Assembly (NCBI RefSeq): GCF_014640115.1
Contig: NZ_BMGI01000006.1
Span: 1-64,000, forward strand
DNA: 64,000 nt
Source: Sinisalibacter lacisalsi
GTDB taxonomy: Bacteria; Pseudomonadota; Alphaproteobacteria; Rhodobacterales; Rhodobacteraceae
Direction of reading: 5' to 3'
This document shows, piece after piece, positions 1-8,185 of the stretch (position 1 is the first letter of the stretch; every line of letters begins with the position of its first letter). The position numbers and the translations under genes were made by a program. Under the pieces are notes generated by a model. It made no database searches and had not been told where the DNA came from. It saw only the letters and a list, made by a program, of their open reading frames with translations.

Positions 1-97
1 CAAGCACACGAACAACGGCATGCTGTCGCCCGTTGACTTCGAGATCAGACAGCAGAAACTCAACGAGGCAGGTGTCTAGGAAACTAGGGGCACCTCA
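1..97 (+). mobile_element. Right end of an IS3-family insertion sequence
   Basis: The window opens inside an insertion sequence. A transposase reading frame stops at 77-79, and the following bases (GAAACTAGGGGCACCTCA, ending at 97) look like an IS3-type terminal repeat. Read on the other strand this end begins TGAGGTGCCCC, and IS3 ends characteristically begin with TGA. Having the transposase stop almost inside the terminal repeat is normal for the family. The base after 97 should be the start of a target duplication (possibly CTA), but the left end lies outside the window, so this cannot be confirmed. Confidence 0.7.
2..79 (+). CDS. IS3-family transposase, C-terminal fragment (5' truncated by window)
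   Basis: Twenty-five codons and a TAG stop encode the end of a DDE transposase of the IS3 orfB type. The fragment contains HTNNGMLSPVDFE, which resembles the H-x-x-L/M-G-x-x-S-P-x-x-F/Y-E segment that ends the integrase core in this family. The catalytic residues lie outside the window. Whether the element is intact or a remnant cannot be judged. Confidence 0.75.
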   Translation, partial: KHTNNGMLSPVDFEIRQQKLNEAGV

Positions 98-547
98 CTA
101 CCAGTTTCTTAGCGACCTGATCGGTGCTCAATAAGATGAGCCTGAGAGTTTCCGAACCCGTCCAAGGCTCTGTCACCCGCAGTCCCCTGATTAGGCTTGG
201 GGCTTCCCGAAAGTGGGCATTCCCGCCACACTGACGGGGCATTATCGATCCAGAAGACGCGATCTGAAGCCCAACGCAGGGACAATGGCATCTTGAAACC
301 CGAAATCAGAATGGCCTTCGATCTACGACCGAAAATACCACGAAACATCTTGGAGGCAGCCCAGACCTACGGCCCAAATCGGCCGGGGGGGAGATTTCCA
401 TCTCTGCTGAGTTGAAGCGTTGCTTCCATGCTGACAGCCATCTAACCGCCGACCGCCACCTCAACGTCAGAAATGTATCCAGAATTGTATCTCCACGCAC
501 TCTAGATCTGGGAAACCATTTAACAACAAAACACTAATCAAAATTAG
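98..547. other. Gene-free stretch between IS end and tRNA-Ser
   Basis: About 450 bases with lower GC than the rest of the window, including an A/T-rich run at 515-547. Short open frames exist on both strands, but none has a ribosome-binding site or a recognisable protein. I see no tRNA, integrase remnant or strong terminator. The position between an IS and the 3' end of a tRNA gene suggests remnant island DNA, but that is inference. Confidence 0.4.
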
Positions 548-637
<90 letters not shown>

Positions 638-858
638 GGGCCGAAACATGCGATAGCGCGCCGCGCGCGATTCTGAAAGCGTTCAAGTTTCCGGCCCCGC
701 GCCCGGCGCGCCCGTCCGGTTTCGCGCGAAACCGCCCACCGCGCCCGCGAGGCTTTTCATGTCAGCGGCTTGTGGTTATTGTCCCCCCTAAAGCGCGACA
801 AAGCGCAAACGGGGGCCGTGCGGAGGATCTCCGCACAACAAGGGGCATAGGCACAGAC

Positions 859-1713
859 ATGGCGAGCAGGTTCCAAAAAGGGTTCATTGCGCTGCTCGGC
901 GCGCTCGCGCTGGCGGCATGCGAGGACGGCGAAGGCCCTGCCTTCCTGCAGGGCGGCGGATCGGACGGCGCGCCTGCGGCCAGCGCCACGACCCGAACGG
1001 TCGAGCGCGAGGTCGAGGCGCCGGAAGTGTTCCAGGTGACCGACACGGGGTTGTGGGACGGGCGCCCCTCGCTCGGCGGCGTCTGGGTGGCCCACCCGGA
1101 TGTGAAGGATCCCGAGCGGGTGATCATCCGCAACGATGAGAACAACACCTTCGTGATCGGCGTGGTCTATCGCCCCGAACGGCAGACGCCGGGGCCGAAG
1201 ATCCAGGTGTCGTCCGACGCGGCCGAGGCGCTCGAGATGCTTGCCGGCAAACCGGCGCGGCTGAATGTCACCGCGCTGCGCCGCGAGGCAGTGCCGGAGG
1301 ACGGCCCGGCGGACCCCGACGCCGAAACCGGTACGCTCACCGCCGCCCCCGCCGTAGCCGCGACCACGCTCGACGATCCGATCCTCGCTGCCACCGCCGC
1401 GCTCGATGCCGCCGAGGGCAAACCCGCGGCGACCGCCGCGCCGGCCCCGTCGCGGCCTGCCGCCGCCAGCAGCGGCGGGCTCGACAAACCCTTCATCCAG
1501 ATCGGGATCTTCTCGGTTCAGGGCAACGCCGACAACACCGCCGAGGCCCTGCGCCGCGCCGGCATGGTGCCGACGATCAAGCCGGGCAAGATGAACGGCA
1601 AGGATTTCTGGCGCGTGATCGTCGGTCCGTCGGGAAGCACCGCCGAGCGCGCCGCGCTGTTGAAGAAGATCAAGGACCTCGGCTTCAACGACGCTTATTA
1701 CGTCACCAACTGA
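859..1713 (+). CDS. SPOR-domain lipoprotein
   Basis: A 284-residue protein. The open frame extends upstream into the tRNA, but the ATG at 859 gives a proper lipoprotein signal: a basic N-terminus, a hydrophobic stretch, and lipobox LAAC with Cys21. The middle is low-complexity, rich in Ala, Pro and Thr, and probably a periplasmic linker. The C-terminal 75 residues or so (starting KPFIQIGIFSVQGNADNT) form a SPOR domain, which in this family binds denuded glycan strands of peptidoglycan at division sites. The next gene encodes a D,D-carboxypeptidase 60 bases downstream on the same strand, fitting a shared role in wall remodelling. The particular subfamily (RlpA-like or other) cannot be assigned, since no double-psi barrel is seen. 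Confidence 0.85.
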   Translation: MASRFQKGFIALLGALALAACEDGEGPAFLQGGGSDGAPAASATTRTVEREVEAPEVFQVTDTGLWDGRPSLGGVWVAHPDVKDPERVIIRNDENNTFVIGVVYRPERQTPGPKIQVSSDAAEALEMLAGKPARLNVTALRREAVPEDGPADPDAETGTLTAAPAVAATTLDDPILAATAALDAAEGKPAATAAPAPSRPAAASSGGLDKPFIQIGIFSVQGNADNTAEALRRAGMVPTIKPGKMNGKDFWRVIVGPSGSTAERAALLKKIKDLGFNDAYYVTN

Positions 1714-1773
1714 TCCGGCCGCGCGCCCCGCTCCGCCCGGCCGGAACCAGACAAGCAAAGGACCGACCCGCCC

Positions 1774-2994
1774 ATGCCAAGCTGCCGCGTGTTCGCCACC
1801 CTGCTCGCCGTGCTACTGCTTGCCGCTCTGCCCGCGCGCGCTTTCGAAACCGGCGCCACGGGCGCGATCGTCTACGATGTCACCACCGACACGATCCTCC
1901 TCGACAAGAACGCCGACGTGCCGCTCCCACCGGCCTCGATGTCGAAGTTGATGACGGTCAACATGCTGTTCGAGGCGCTGCGCGATGGCCGGGTGACGAT
2001 GGACACGCGCTTCGGCGTCTCCGCCCGGGCGCAGGCGATGGGCGGCTCGACGATGTTTCTCAACACCTCCGACCGGCCCACGGTGGAGGAGCTGATCAAG
2101 GGCATCGTGGTCAATTCCGGCAACGATGCCTGCGTTGTGGTCGCCGAGGGGCTCGCGGGCACCGAGGAAGCCTTCGCGGCGATGATGACGGAGCGGGCCC
2201 GGGCGCTGGGGATGACGAATTCCAGCTTCGCGAACGCCTCGGGCTGGCCCGATCCCCGCCAACGCATGTCGATGCGCGATCTCGCCATCATCGCCACGCG
2301 GCTGATCACCGAGTTTCCCGAGTATTATCCCTATTTCGCGATGACCGAATACCCGTTCGACGGCCGCGCCCCCGACAACCGGTTCAACCGCAACCCGCTG
2401 CTGAATCTCGGCATCGGCGCCGATGGCCTGAAGACCGGCCACACCTCGGAGGCGGGTTACGGGCTGGTCGGATCGGCGCTGCAAGGCCAGCGGCGCATCG
2501 TCTTCGCGATCACCGGGCTCGACAGCGAGCAGGCCCGCGCCAGCGAGGCGGAAGGCATCGTCAACTGGGCGTTCCGGCAATTCGCGATGAAAAACCCGGC
2601 GCGCGCCGGCGATCGGGTGGCGGAGGTGCCGGTGTTTCTCGGGGCGGAAGAGACGGTGGGGCTGGTGCCGCAGACCGACCTGGAATTCCTGATGCCGGTG
2701 ACCGCGAACAGCGCGCTCAGCGCCGAGATCACCTGGACCGCGCCGCTGCAGGCCCCGATCAGCAAGGGCGACGTGGTGGCGCAGATGAAGATCGAGCGTC
2801 CCGGGCTCGCGCCGATCGAGGTGCCGCTCCTCGCCGAGAACAGCGTGGCGAAGGCGGGCTTCCTGCCCCGGTTCAAGGCGGCGGCCGGAAAGGCACTGGC
2901 GCTGGCACAGGAGATGACGACGGGCGCCCCCCCGGCCCCGTCGCCGGCCCCCGCCCCGGCGGACGAAACGCCCGGCAACGCGCTGACCAACTGA
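1774..2994 (+). CDS. D-alanyl-D-alanine carboxypeptidase (PBP5/6 family)
   Basis: A 406-residue penicillin-binding protein that trims the terminal D-Ala from peptidoglycan pentapeptides in the periplasm. The N-terminus is a signal peptide (hydrophobic LLAVLLLAALP, cleavage near ARA-FE). All three active-site motifs are present: SMSK with nucleophile Ser55, SGN at 115-117 and KTG at 220-222. The C-terminal domain from about residue 280 matches the beta-sandwich region of DacA/DacC/DacF proteins. A Pro/Ala-rich tail follows, but I do not see a clear amphipathic membrane anchor at the very end. The gene stops 5 bases before tmk, so the two are probably co-transcribed. Confidence 0.92.
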   Translation: MPSCRVFATLLAVLLLAALPARAFETGATGAIVYDVTTDTILLDKNADVPLPPASMSKLMTVNMLFEALRDGRVTMDTRFGVSARAQAMGGSTMFLNTSDRPTVEELIKGIVVNSGNDACVVVAEGLAGTEEAFAAMMTERARALGMTNSSFANASGWPDPRQRMSMRDLAIIATRLITEFPEYYPYFAMTEYPFDGRAPDNRFNRNPLLNLGIGADGLKTGHTSEAGYGLVGSALQGQRRIVFAITGLDSEQARASEAEGIVNWAFRQFAMKNPARAGDRVAEVPVFLGAEETVGLVPQTDLEFLMPVTANSALSAEITWTAPLQAPISKGDVVAQMKIERPGLAPIEVPLLAENSVAKAGFLPRFKAAAGKALALAQEMTTGAPPAPSPAPAPADETPGNALTN

Positions 2995-2999
2995 CGCGG

Positions 3000-3620
3000 A
3001 TGGCGGGACTGTTCATCACCTTCGAGGGCATCGACGGCTCGGGCAAGTCGACCCAGGCCCGGATGCTGGCCGAGGCGCTCGGCGAAGCGGGCCACGCGGT
3101 GCGCTCGACGCGCGAGCCCGGCGGCAGCCCCGGCGCCGAGGAAATCCGCCGCCTGGTGCTCGAAGGCGACCCCGACCGCTGGTCGGCCGAAACCGAGATC
3201 CTGCTGTTCACCGCCGCCCGGCGCGATCACCTCGAGCGGGTGATCGAACCGGCGCTGGCCGCGGACGAAGTGGTGGTCTGCGACCGTTTCGCCGATTCCA
3301 CCCGGATGTATCAGGGTTTGCGCGGCCCGGGCCTGCGCGACGCCGTAGACGCGCTGCACCGGCTGATGATCCGCCGCGAGCCAGATCTCACCTTCATCAT
3401 CGACATGGACCCTGCCAAGGGACACGCCCGGGCCAAGGGCCGGGGCGGGCACGAGGAACGGTTCGAGGATTTCGGCGCCGGGCTTCAGGAACAGATGCGC
3501 GCAGGCTTCCTCGCGCTGGCGGAGGAATTCCCCGACCGTTGCGTGGTGGTGGACGGCGACCGGGCCGAGGGCGACGTGGCCGCCGATGTGACCCGGATCG
3601 CGCTGGAGCGCCTGGCATGA
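3000..3620 (+). CDS. tmk: Thymidylate kinase
   Basis: A 206-residue cytosolic kinase that phosphorylates dTMP to dTDP for DNA synthesis. The P-loop GIDGSGKS lies at residues 10-17, the dTMP-binding TREPGG segment follows near 37-42, and the DRFADS motif near 94 matches the DRY/F-x-x-S signature. Length is normal for the bacterial enzyme. It starts 5 bases after the carboxypeptidase stop. It is separated from holB by an unusual block of hairpins, although tmk and holB are otherwise commonly adjacent in Proteobacteria. Confidence 0.95.
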   Translation: MAGLFITFEGIDGSGKSTQARMLAEALGEAGHAVRSTREPGGSPGAEEIRRLVLEGDPDRWSAETEILLFTAARRDHLERVIEPALAADEVVVCDRFADSTRMYQGLRGPGLRDAVDALHRLMIRREPDLTFIIDMDPAKGHARAKGRGGHEERFEDFGAGLQEQMRAGFLALAEEFPDRCVVVDGDRAEGDVAADVTRIALERLA

Positions 3621-3627
3621 GCCGGGC

Positions 3628-3697
3628 CGTTTTCCGCAACGGAAAACGATCCGGTTTTCGCCGCGAAAACCGTTGCGAATTCCGCCACGGAATTCGC
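3628..3697. repeat. Tandem array of three perfect hairpins, 24-base pitch
   Basis: Starting 7 bases after the tmk stop, three perfect inverted repeats follow one another. CGTTTTCCG/CGGAAAACG lies at 3628-3648 (loop CAA), CGGTTTTCG/CGAAAACCG at 3652-3672 (loop CCG), and GCGAATTCCG/CGGAATTCGC at 3675-3697 (loop CCA). Their centres lie at 3638, 3662 and 3686, exactly 24 bases apart, yet the stem sequences differ. The block fills the otherwise unexplained 102-base gap between tmk and holB. A similar array lies at 22114-22200. The function is unknown; RNA stabilisation, attenuation or a mobile palindromic element are possible. Confidence 0.8.
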
Positions 3698-3722
3698 CCC
3701 CCCGCCGCGACGGTGCGCCGCC

Positions 3723-4859
3723 ATGGCTGAGCCCGACGACCTTCCCGAACCCGACCGGATCGAGGGTGCCCCGCATCCGCGCGAGACCGGGCAACTCGTC
3801 GGACATGCCGCCGCCGAGGCCGCGTTCCTCGATGCCTACAATGCCGGGCGTCTGCACCACGCCTGGCTGATCACCGGCCCACGCGGGGTGGGCAAGGCGA
3901 CGCTGGCATGGAAGATCGCCCGCTTCCTGCGCGCCGCACCTGCGCCGGGCGAGGTCGGCCTGTTCGGCGAAGCCCCCACCCCCGCCACGCTGGAGATCGC
4001 CGCCGACCACCCCGTCGCCCGCCGCAGTCGGGCGCTGGCGGAGCCGGGGATCTTCCTCTTGCGCCGGGGGCCGCGCGACAAGCCCAACGACGACAAGATC
4101 GCGGCGGAAATCCTGGTGAAGGAAGTGCGCCGCATGCGGGCGTTTTTCGACCTGTCGGTGATCGACGGCGGCCGGCGCGTGGTGATCGTCGATGCCGCCG
4201 ACGAGATGAACCCGCAGGCGGCCAACGCGCTGTTGAAAAGCCTCGAGGAGCCGCCCTCGGGCACCGTTTTCCTCCTCGTCTCGCACCAGCCTTCGCGCCT
4301 CCTGCCCACGATCCGTTCGCGCTGCCGCGCGCTGCGGCTCGATCCGCTCGCCGCGCCCGATCTCGCCCGTGCGCTCGAAGGCGCCGGCCTGGACGGGGTG
4401 GAGAATACCGAGGCCTTGGGCGAACTGGCCGGCGGTTCGGTGGGCGAGGCCCTGCAACTCTTTCACCAGGGCGGGCTGGAAGCCTATCGCGAGATCGTCG
4501 CCACCTTCGCCAATGCCCCGCGCTACGACCGGCTGCGCGCCATCGCGCTCGCCAATTCCGCCACCGGCGCGGCCAATGCCACGCGTTTCGATCTGGTGTT
4601 GCGGCTGTTCGCGCTGTTTCTCGCCCGGCTCGCGCGGGCCGGCGCGGGCCACCTGCCGGCCTTCGAGGCCGCACCCGGCGAGGCCGCCCTGCTCGGCCGC
4701 CTCGCACCCGACGCTCGCGCCGGGCGGGTCTGGGCCGGGCTTCAGCAGGAGTTGACCGCGCGCGCCGCACACGGAAGGGCGGTCAACCTTGACCCTGCGG
4801 CGGTGATCCTCGATATGGTCTTCAGGATCAACGAAGCAGCAGAAGCCCGCGTCGCATGA
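3723..4859 (+). CDS. holB: DNA polymerase III delta' subunit
   Basis: A 378-residue clamp-loader subunit of the AAA+ family. A P-loop GPRGVGKA is at residues 52-59, and the VIVDAADEMNP segment corresponds to Walker B. The NALLKSLEEPP segment and the arginine motif in IRSRC are diagnostic of delta'/gamma subunits. It works with DnaX and HolA to load the sliding clamp. The ATG at 3723 follows directly after the hairpin array. The 3' end overlaps the tatD start by ATGA, indicating translational coupling. Confidence 0.93.
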   Translation: MAEPDDLPEPDRIEGAPHPRETGQLVGHAAAEAAFLDAYNAGRLHHAWLITGPRGVGKATLAWKIARFLRAAPAPGEVGLFGEAPTPATLEIAADHPVARRSRALAEPGIFLLRRGPRDKPNDDKIAAEILVKEVRRMRAFFDLSVIDGGRRVVIVDAADEMNPQAANALLKSLEEPPSGTVFLLVSHQPSRLLPTIRSRCRALRLDPLAAPDLARALEGAGLDGVENTEALGELAGGSVGEALQLFHQGGLEAYREIVATFANAPRYDRLRAIALANSATGAANATRFDLVLRLFALFLARLARAGAGHLPAFEAAPGEAALLGRLAPDARAGRVWAGLQQELTARAAHGRAVNLDPAAVILDMVFRINEAAEARVA

Positions 4860-5659
4860 CTACCCCCCGGATCACCGACAGCCATTGCCACCTCGACTTT
4901 CCCGATTTCGAGGGCGAGCGCGAAGCGATCGTGGCGCGCGCCGCCGAGGCGGGCGTGGCGCGGATGGTGACGATCGCCACCCGGCTGCGCAACGTGCCCG
5001 CCGTGCAGGCGATCGCCGAGGCGCACGCGCCGGTGTTCTTCGCCGCCGGCACCCACCCGATGAGCGCCGCCGAGGAGCCGATGGCGACGGTGGAGGATCT
5101 GGTGCGGCTCGCCGCGCACCCGAAGTTCGTCGGCCTGGGCGAAACCGGGCTCGATTATCACTACACCGCCGAGAGCGCCGAGGTGCAACAGGAGAGCCTG
5201 CGCATCCACATCGAGGCGGCGCGGCAAACCGGGCTGCCGCTGATCATCCACGCCCGCGACGCCGACGACGACATGGCGCGCATCCTCGCCGAGGAACACC
5301 GCGCCGGGGCCTATTCCTGCGTGATGCACTGCTTCTCGTCGGGCCGCGCGCTGGCCGAAGCGGCGCTCGATCTAGGCTTCTACCTTTCGATGTCGGGGAT
5401 CGCGGCTTTCCCGAAGTCCGGCGCGCTGCGCGAGATCTTCGCGGCCGCCCCGGTCGATCGCATCCTCGTCGAGACCGACAGCCCCTATCTCGCACCCCCG
5501 CCGCATCGCGGCAAGCGCAACGAACCCGCCTTCACCGCCCATACCGCCCGGGTGGGCGCGGAGGTGTTCGGCATGGATTACGGCGATTTCGCGGCCCGGA
5601 CGGAGGCGAATTTCGACCGGCTGTTCTGGAAGGTGCCCGCCTACGAGGCCGCCGCCTGA
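4856..5659 (+). CDS. TatD-family metal-dependent hydrolase (YcfH type)
   Basis: A 267-residue TIM-barrel hydrolase. The metal-binding SHCHLD motif is at residues 9-14. The GETGLDYHY segment, the IHARDADDD histidine segment and the ETDSPYL motif with the last metal-ligand aspartate are all present. Proteins of this family act as 3'-5' DNA/RNA exonucleases or deoxyribonucleases. The holB-tatD-MBL hydrolase order is widely conserved. The start overlaps the holB stop (ATGA) and the stop overlaps the next start (TGATG), so this is one operon. Confidence 0.92.
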   Translation: MTTPRITDSHCHLDFPDFEGEREAIVARAAEAGVARMVTIATRLRNVPAVQAIAEAHAPVFFAAGTHPMSAAEEPMATVEDLVRLAAHPKFVGLGETGLDYHYTAESAEVQQESLRIHIEAARQTGLPLIIHARDADDDMARILAEEHRAGAYSCVMHCFSSGRALAEAALDLGFYLSMSGIAAFPKSGALREIFAAAPVDRILVETDSPYLAPPPHRGKRNEPAFTAHTARVGAEVFGMDYGDFAARTEANFDRLFWKVPAYEAAA

Positions 5660-6456
5660 TGGCGCGGCTGAGCTTCACCATCCTCGGCTGCGGCTCCTCC
5701 GGCGGCGTGCCGCGCATCGGTGGCGATTGGGGCGATTGCGACCCGGCGAACCCGAAGAACGCCCGCCGCCGCTGCTCGCTGCTGGTCACCCGCGAAACCG
5801 ACGCGGGCGCCACCCGCGTGCTGATCGACAGCTCGCCCGACCTGCGCGTGCAGCTGCTCGACGCGGGCGTGGCCGAGCTCGACGCGGTGGTCTACACCCA
5901 TTCCCACGCCGATCATGTCCACGGGCTCGACGATCTGCGCCAGGTGGTGTTCAACACCAAGCGCCGCCTGCCGGTCTGGGCCGATGGCGCCACGCAGGAC
6001 GCGCTGCTCTCGCGCTTCGGCTATGCCTTCGTGCAGCCCGAGGGCTCGTCCTACCCGCCGATCCTTGATCTGCACACGATCCGCGGGCCGCTCGAGATCG
6101 ACGGCGTGGGGGGCACGATCACGCTCAAGCCCTTCGAGGTGGAGCATGGCAGCATCGACTCGCTGGGCTTCCGGATCGAGGATCTGGCCTACCTGCCCGA
6201 TGTGTCCGAGATCAAACCCGACTGCTGGCCGCTGCTCGAAGGGCTCGACTGCTTCGTCATCGACGCGCTGCGCCGGACCCCGCACCCGACCCATGCGCAT
6301 CTTGCCAAGGCGCTGGAGTGGCTTGAAAAATCAGGTGCGAAGCGGGGTGTGCTCACGAATATGCACATTGATCTCGATTACGACACCGTGGCGGCTGAAA
6401 CGCCCGACCACATCACCCCGGCGCATGACGGGCTGACGATCTCCTACGACCTCTGA
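5659..6456 (+). CDS. MBL-fold metallo-hydrolase (PhnP-like)
   Basis: A 265-residue metallo-beta-lactamase-fold protein. The start was set at the ATG overlapping the tatD stop, because the open frame upstream is only a shadow of tatD. The sequence begins LGCGSSGGVPRIGG, typical of PhnP/ElaC-like hydrolases. It carries the THSHADHVHGLDDL motif (HxHxDH) for two metal ions, and later histidines near MHIDLDYD. PhnP hydrolyses cyclic phosphodiesters, but no phn genes are nearby. A role in nucleotide or RNA phosphodiester hydrolysis alongside TatD is more plausible, and the substrate is unknown. Confidence 0.85.
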   Translation: MARLSFTILGCGSSGGVPRIGGDWGDCDPANPKNARRRCSLLVTRETDAGATRVLIDSSPDLRVQLLDAGVAELDAVVYTHSHADHVHGLDDLRQVVFNTKRRLPVWADGATQDALLSRFGYAFVQPEGSSYPPILDLHTIRGPLEIDGVGGTITLKPFEVEHGSIDSLGFRIEDLAYLPDVSEIKPDCWPLLEGLDCFVIDALRRTPHPTHAHLAKALEWLEKSGAKRGVLTNMHIDLDYDTVAAETPDHITPAHDGLTISYDL

Positions 6457-6457
6457 C

Positions 6458-7387
6458 ATGTCGGTTCTGATCGAGGTCATCCTGCCGGTGTTCCTGGTGA
6501 TCGGCTTCGGCTTCGGCGCGCGCCGCTTTCTCGGCGCGTCGGACGCCCTGTTCGAGGGCGCGATGGGCTTCGCGACGGGTTTCGCCTTCCCGGTGCTGCT
6601 GTTTCGCGGCATCTCGCGGCTCAACCTCGGCGAAACCTTCGATCCCTTCATGCTCACCGCCTTCTATACCGGCGTCGTGGCGGGGTTTTTCGCGGGCCTC
6701 CTCGGGGCGCGGCTGATCTTCCGCAGGCCCTGGCCCGACAGCGTGGCGGTGGCCTTCGCGGCGGCCTTTTCCAACGGCGGGCTTCTTGGCCTGCCGATCA
6801 CCGAACGCGCCTATGGCAGCGAGGCGCTGGCCTACAACTTCGCGATCATCGCCTTCCACGCCCCCTTCGTCTACCTGATCTCGACCACGGCGATGGAGAT
6901 CGTGCGCGCGGGTGGCCGCAGCCTCGCCGCCACCGTCGCGCAGGTGGGCCGCTCGATGAGCCGCAACCCGATGCTGATCGGGATCGCGCTCGGCGCGCTG
7001 TGGAACGTCTCGGGCCTGGCCATGCCGGGGGCTTTGGCCAGCGCCGTCGACCTCGTGGCCGGCGCGGCGATCCCAACCGCGCTGTTCGCGCTCGGCGGCA
7101 TCCTCGCCGCCTACAAGCCCGAGGGGGACATGCGGCTGGTGATCTGGGTCACAGGCGTGTCGCTGCTCCTGCATCCGGCGATCACCTGGGGCCTCGGCCA
7201 CGCCTTCGCGATCTCCGAGGGGGCGATCCGCTCCTCGGTGCTGATGGCGGCGATGGCGCCGGGGGTGAACGCCTATGTCTTCGCCTCGATGTATGGCGTC
7301 GCCAAGCGGGTGACCGCCACGGCGGTGCTGGTCGGCACGGCGGCGTCGATCCTCACCGCCTGGGGCTGGCTCACCGTGCTGGGCTGA
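6458..7387 (+). CDS. AEC (auxin efflux carrier) family transporter
   Basis: A 309-residue inner-membrane protein with about ten hydrophobic segments arranged as two five-helix repeats. The first segment is VLIEVILPVFLVIGFGFGARR, and the glycine-rich GGLLGLPI segment after helix 4 is typical of the AEC/YfdV family. Family members export or import small organic acids such as malate or malonate; the substrate here cannot be predicted. It starts 1 base after the MBL hydrolase stop, so it is the last gene of this operon, and it converges on znuB with only 6 bases between stops. Confidence 0.85.
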   Translation: MSVLIEVILPVFLVIGFGFGARRFLGASDALFEGAMGFATGFAFPVLLFRGISRLNLGETFDPFMLTAFYTGVVAGFFAGLLGARLIFRRPWPDSVAVAFAAAFSNGGLLGLPITERAYGSEALAYNFAIIAFHAPFVYLISTTAMEIVRAGGRSLAATVAQVGRSMSRNPMLIGIALGALWNVSGLAMPGALASAVDLVAGAAIPTALFALGGILAAYKPEGDMRLVIWVTGVSLLLHPAITWGLGHAFAISEGAIRSSVLMAAMAPGVNAYVFASMYGVAKRVTATAVLVGTAASILTAWGWLTVLG

Positions 7388-7393
7388 AGCCGC

Positions 7394-8185
7394 TCACCGG
7401 CCGCGCAGACGCCCCAAAAGGGCGGTGACGAGGAAGAACGCGGCGGCGGCGGTGACGATGCTTGGGCCCGCCGGCGTGTCGAATTGCCAGGAGGCGCCGA
7501 GGCCCGCCAGCGCCGAGGCCGCGCCGATCCCAATGGCCCCCACCGCCATGCCCTCGGGGGTGCGCGCAAGGCCGCGCGCAGCGGCGGCGGGGATGATCAG
7601 CATCGCCGCGATCAGCAACGCCCCCACCACCTTCAGCGCCACCGCCACCACCACCGCGAGCGCCAGCGTCAGCACCAGCCCCTCGCGGTCGGGGTCGATC
7701 CCCGAGGCCGCCGCCAACTCGCGCGAAAGCGTCGCGGTGAGCAACCGCGACCAGCGCCAGACGATCAGCGCCACGACAAGCAGCGCGCCGCCCCAGATCA
7801 CCGCCAGGTCGGACTTGCCCACGGCGAGGATATCGCCGAACAGGAAGGCCGAGAGATCGACCCGCACCGCCGGCACGAAGGAGATCGCCACCAGCCCGAG
7901 CGCCAGCGCGGAATGGGCGAGCACGCCCAACGTAGAATCCATCGCGTGACCGCGCGCGGCAAGCCAGCTCACCGTGGCCGCCATCGCCAGCGCGACGATG
8001 AGCGTGCCCAGCGTGACCGGCATCGACAGGATCAGTGCCAGCGCCACGCCAAGGATCGCCGCATGGGCGGTGGCATCGCCGAAATAGGCCATCCGCCGCC
8101 AGATCACGAAACTGCCGAGCGGCCCCGCCGCCAGCGCCACGCCCACCCCGGCGATCGCCGCGCGCACCAGAAAATCGTCAAGCAT
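7394..8185 (-). CDS. znuB: Zinc ABC transporter, permease subunit
   Basis: A 263-residue membrane permease of the metal-chelate ABC-3 family, with about eight hydrophobic segments. The start MLDDFLVRAAIAG was chosen at 8185. A Met 12 codons upstream would extend into the His-rich znuC tail without family similarity. The segment GDATAHAAILGVALAL is the conserved permease signature. The protein forms the zinc channel with ZnuC and receives Zn from ZnuA. Its first codons overlap the znuC 3' end by 8 bases, which fits coupled translation in zur-znuC-znuB. Confidence 0.92.
   Translation of the reverse strand: MLDDFLVRAAIAGVGVALAAGPLGSFVIWRRMAYFGDATAHAAILGVALALILSMPVTLGTLIVALAMAATVSWLAARGHAMDSTLGVLAHSALALGLVAISFVPAVRVDLSAFLFGDILAVGKSDLAVIWGGALLVVALIVWRWSRLLTATLSRELAAASGIDPDREGLVLTLALAVVVAVALKVVGALLIAAMLIIPAAAARGLARTPEGMAVGAIGIGAASALAGLGASWQFDTPAGPSIVTAAAAFFLVTALLGRLRGR

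Noticed and set aside
98-547. Remnant integrase or transposase in the gap beside tRNA-Ser
   Set aside because: Short frames on both strands show no transposase or integrase motifs and no start signals.
3628-3697. CRISPR array
   Set aside because: The units are evenly spaced but the palindromes differ from unit to unit and are not identical repeats with unique spacers. No cas genes are near. The same applies to 22114-22200.
2457-4772. Long minus-strand frame across tmk and holB
   Set aside because: Shadow of the plus-strand genes; no motifs and typical antisense composition.
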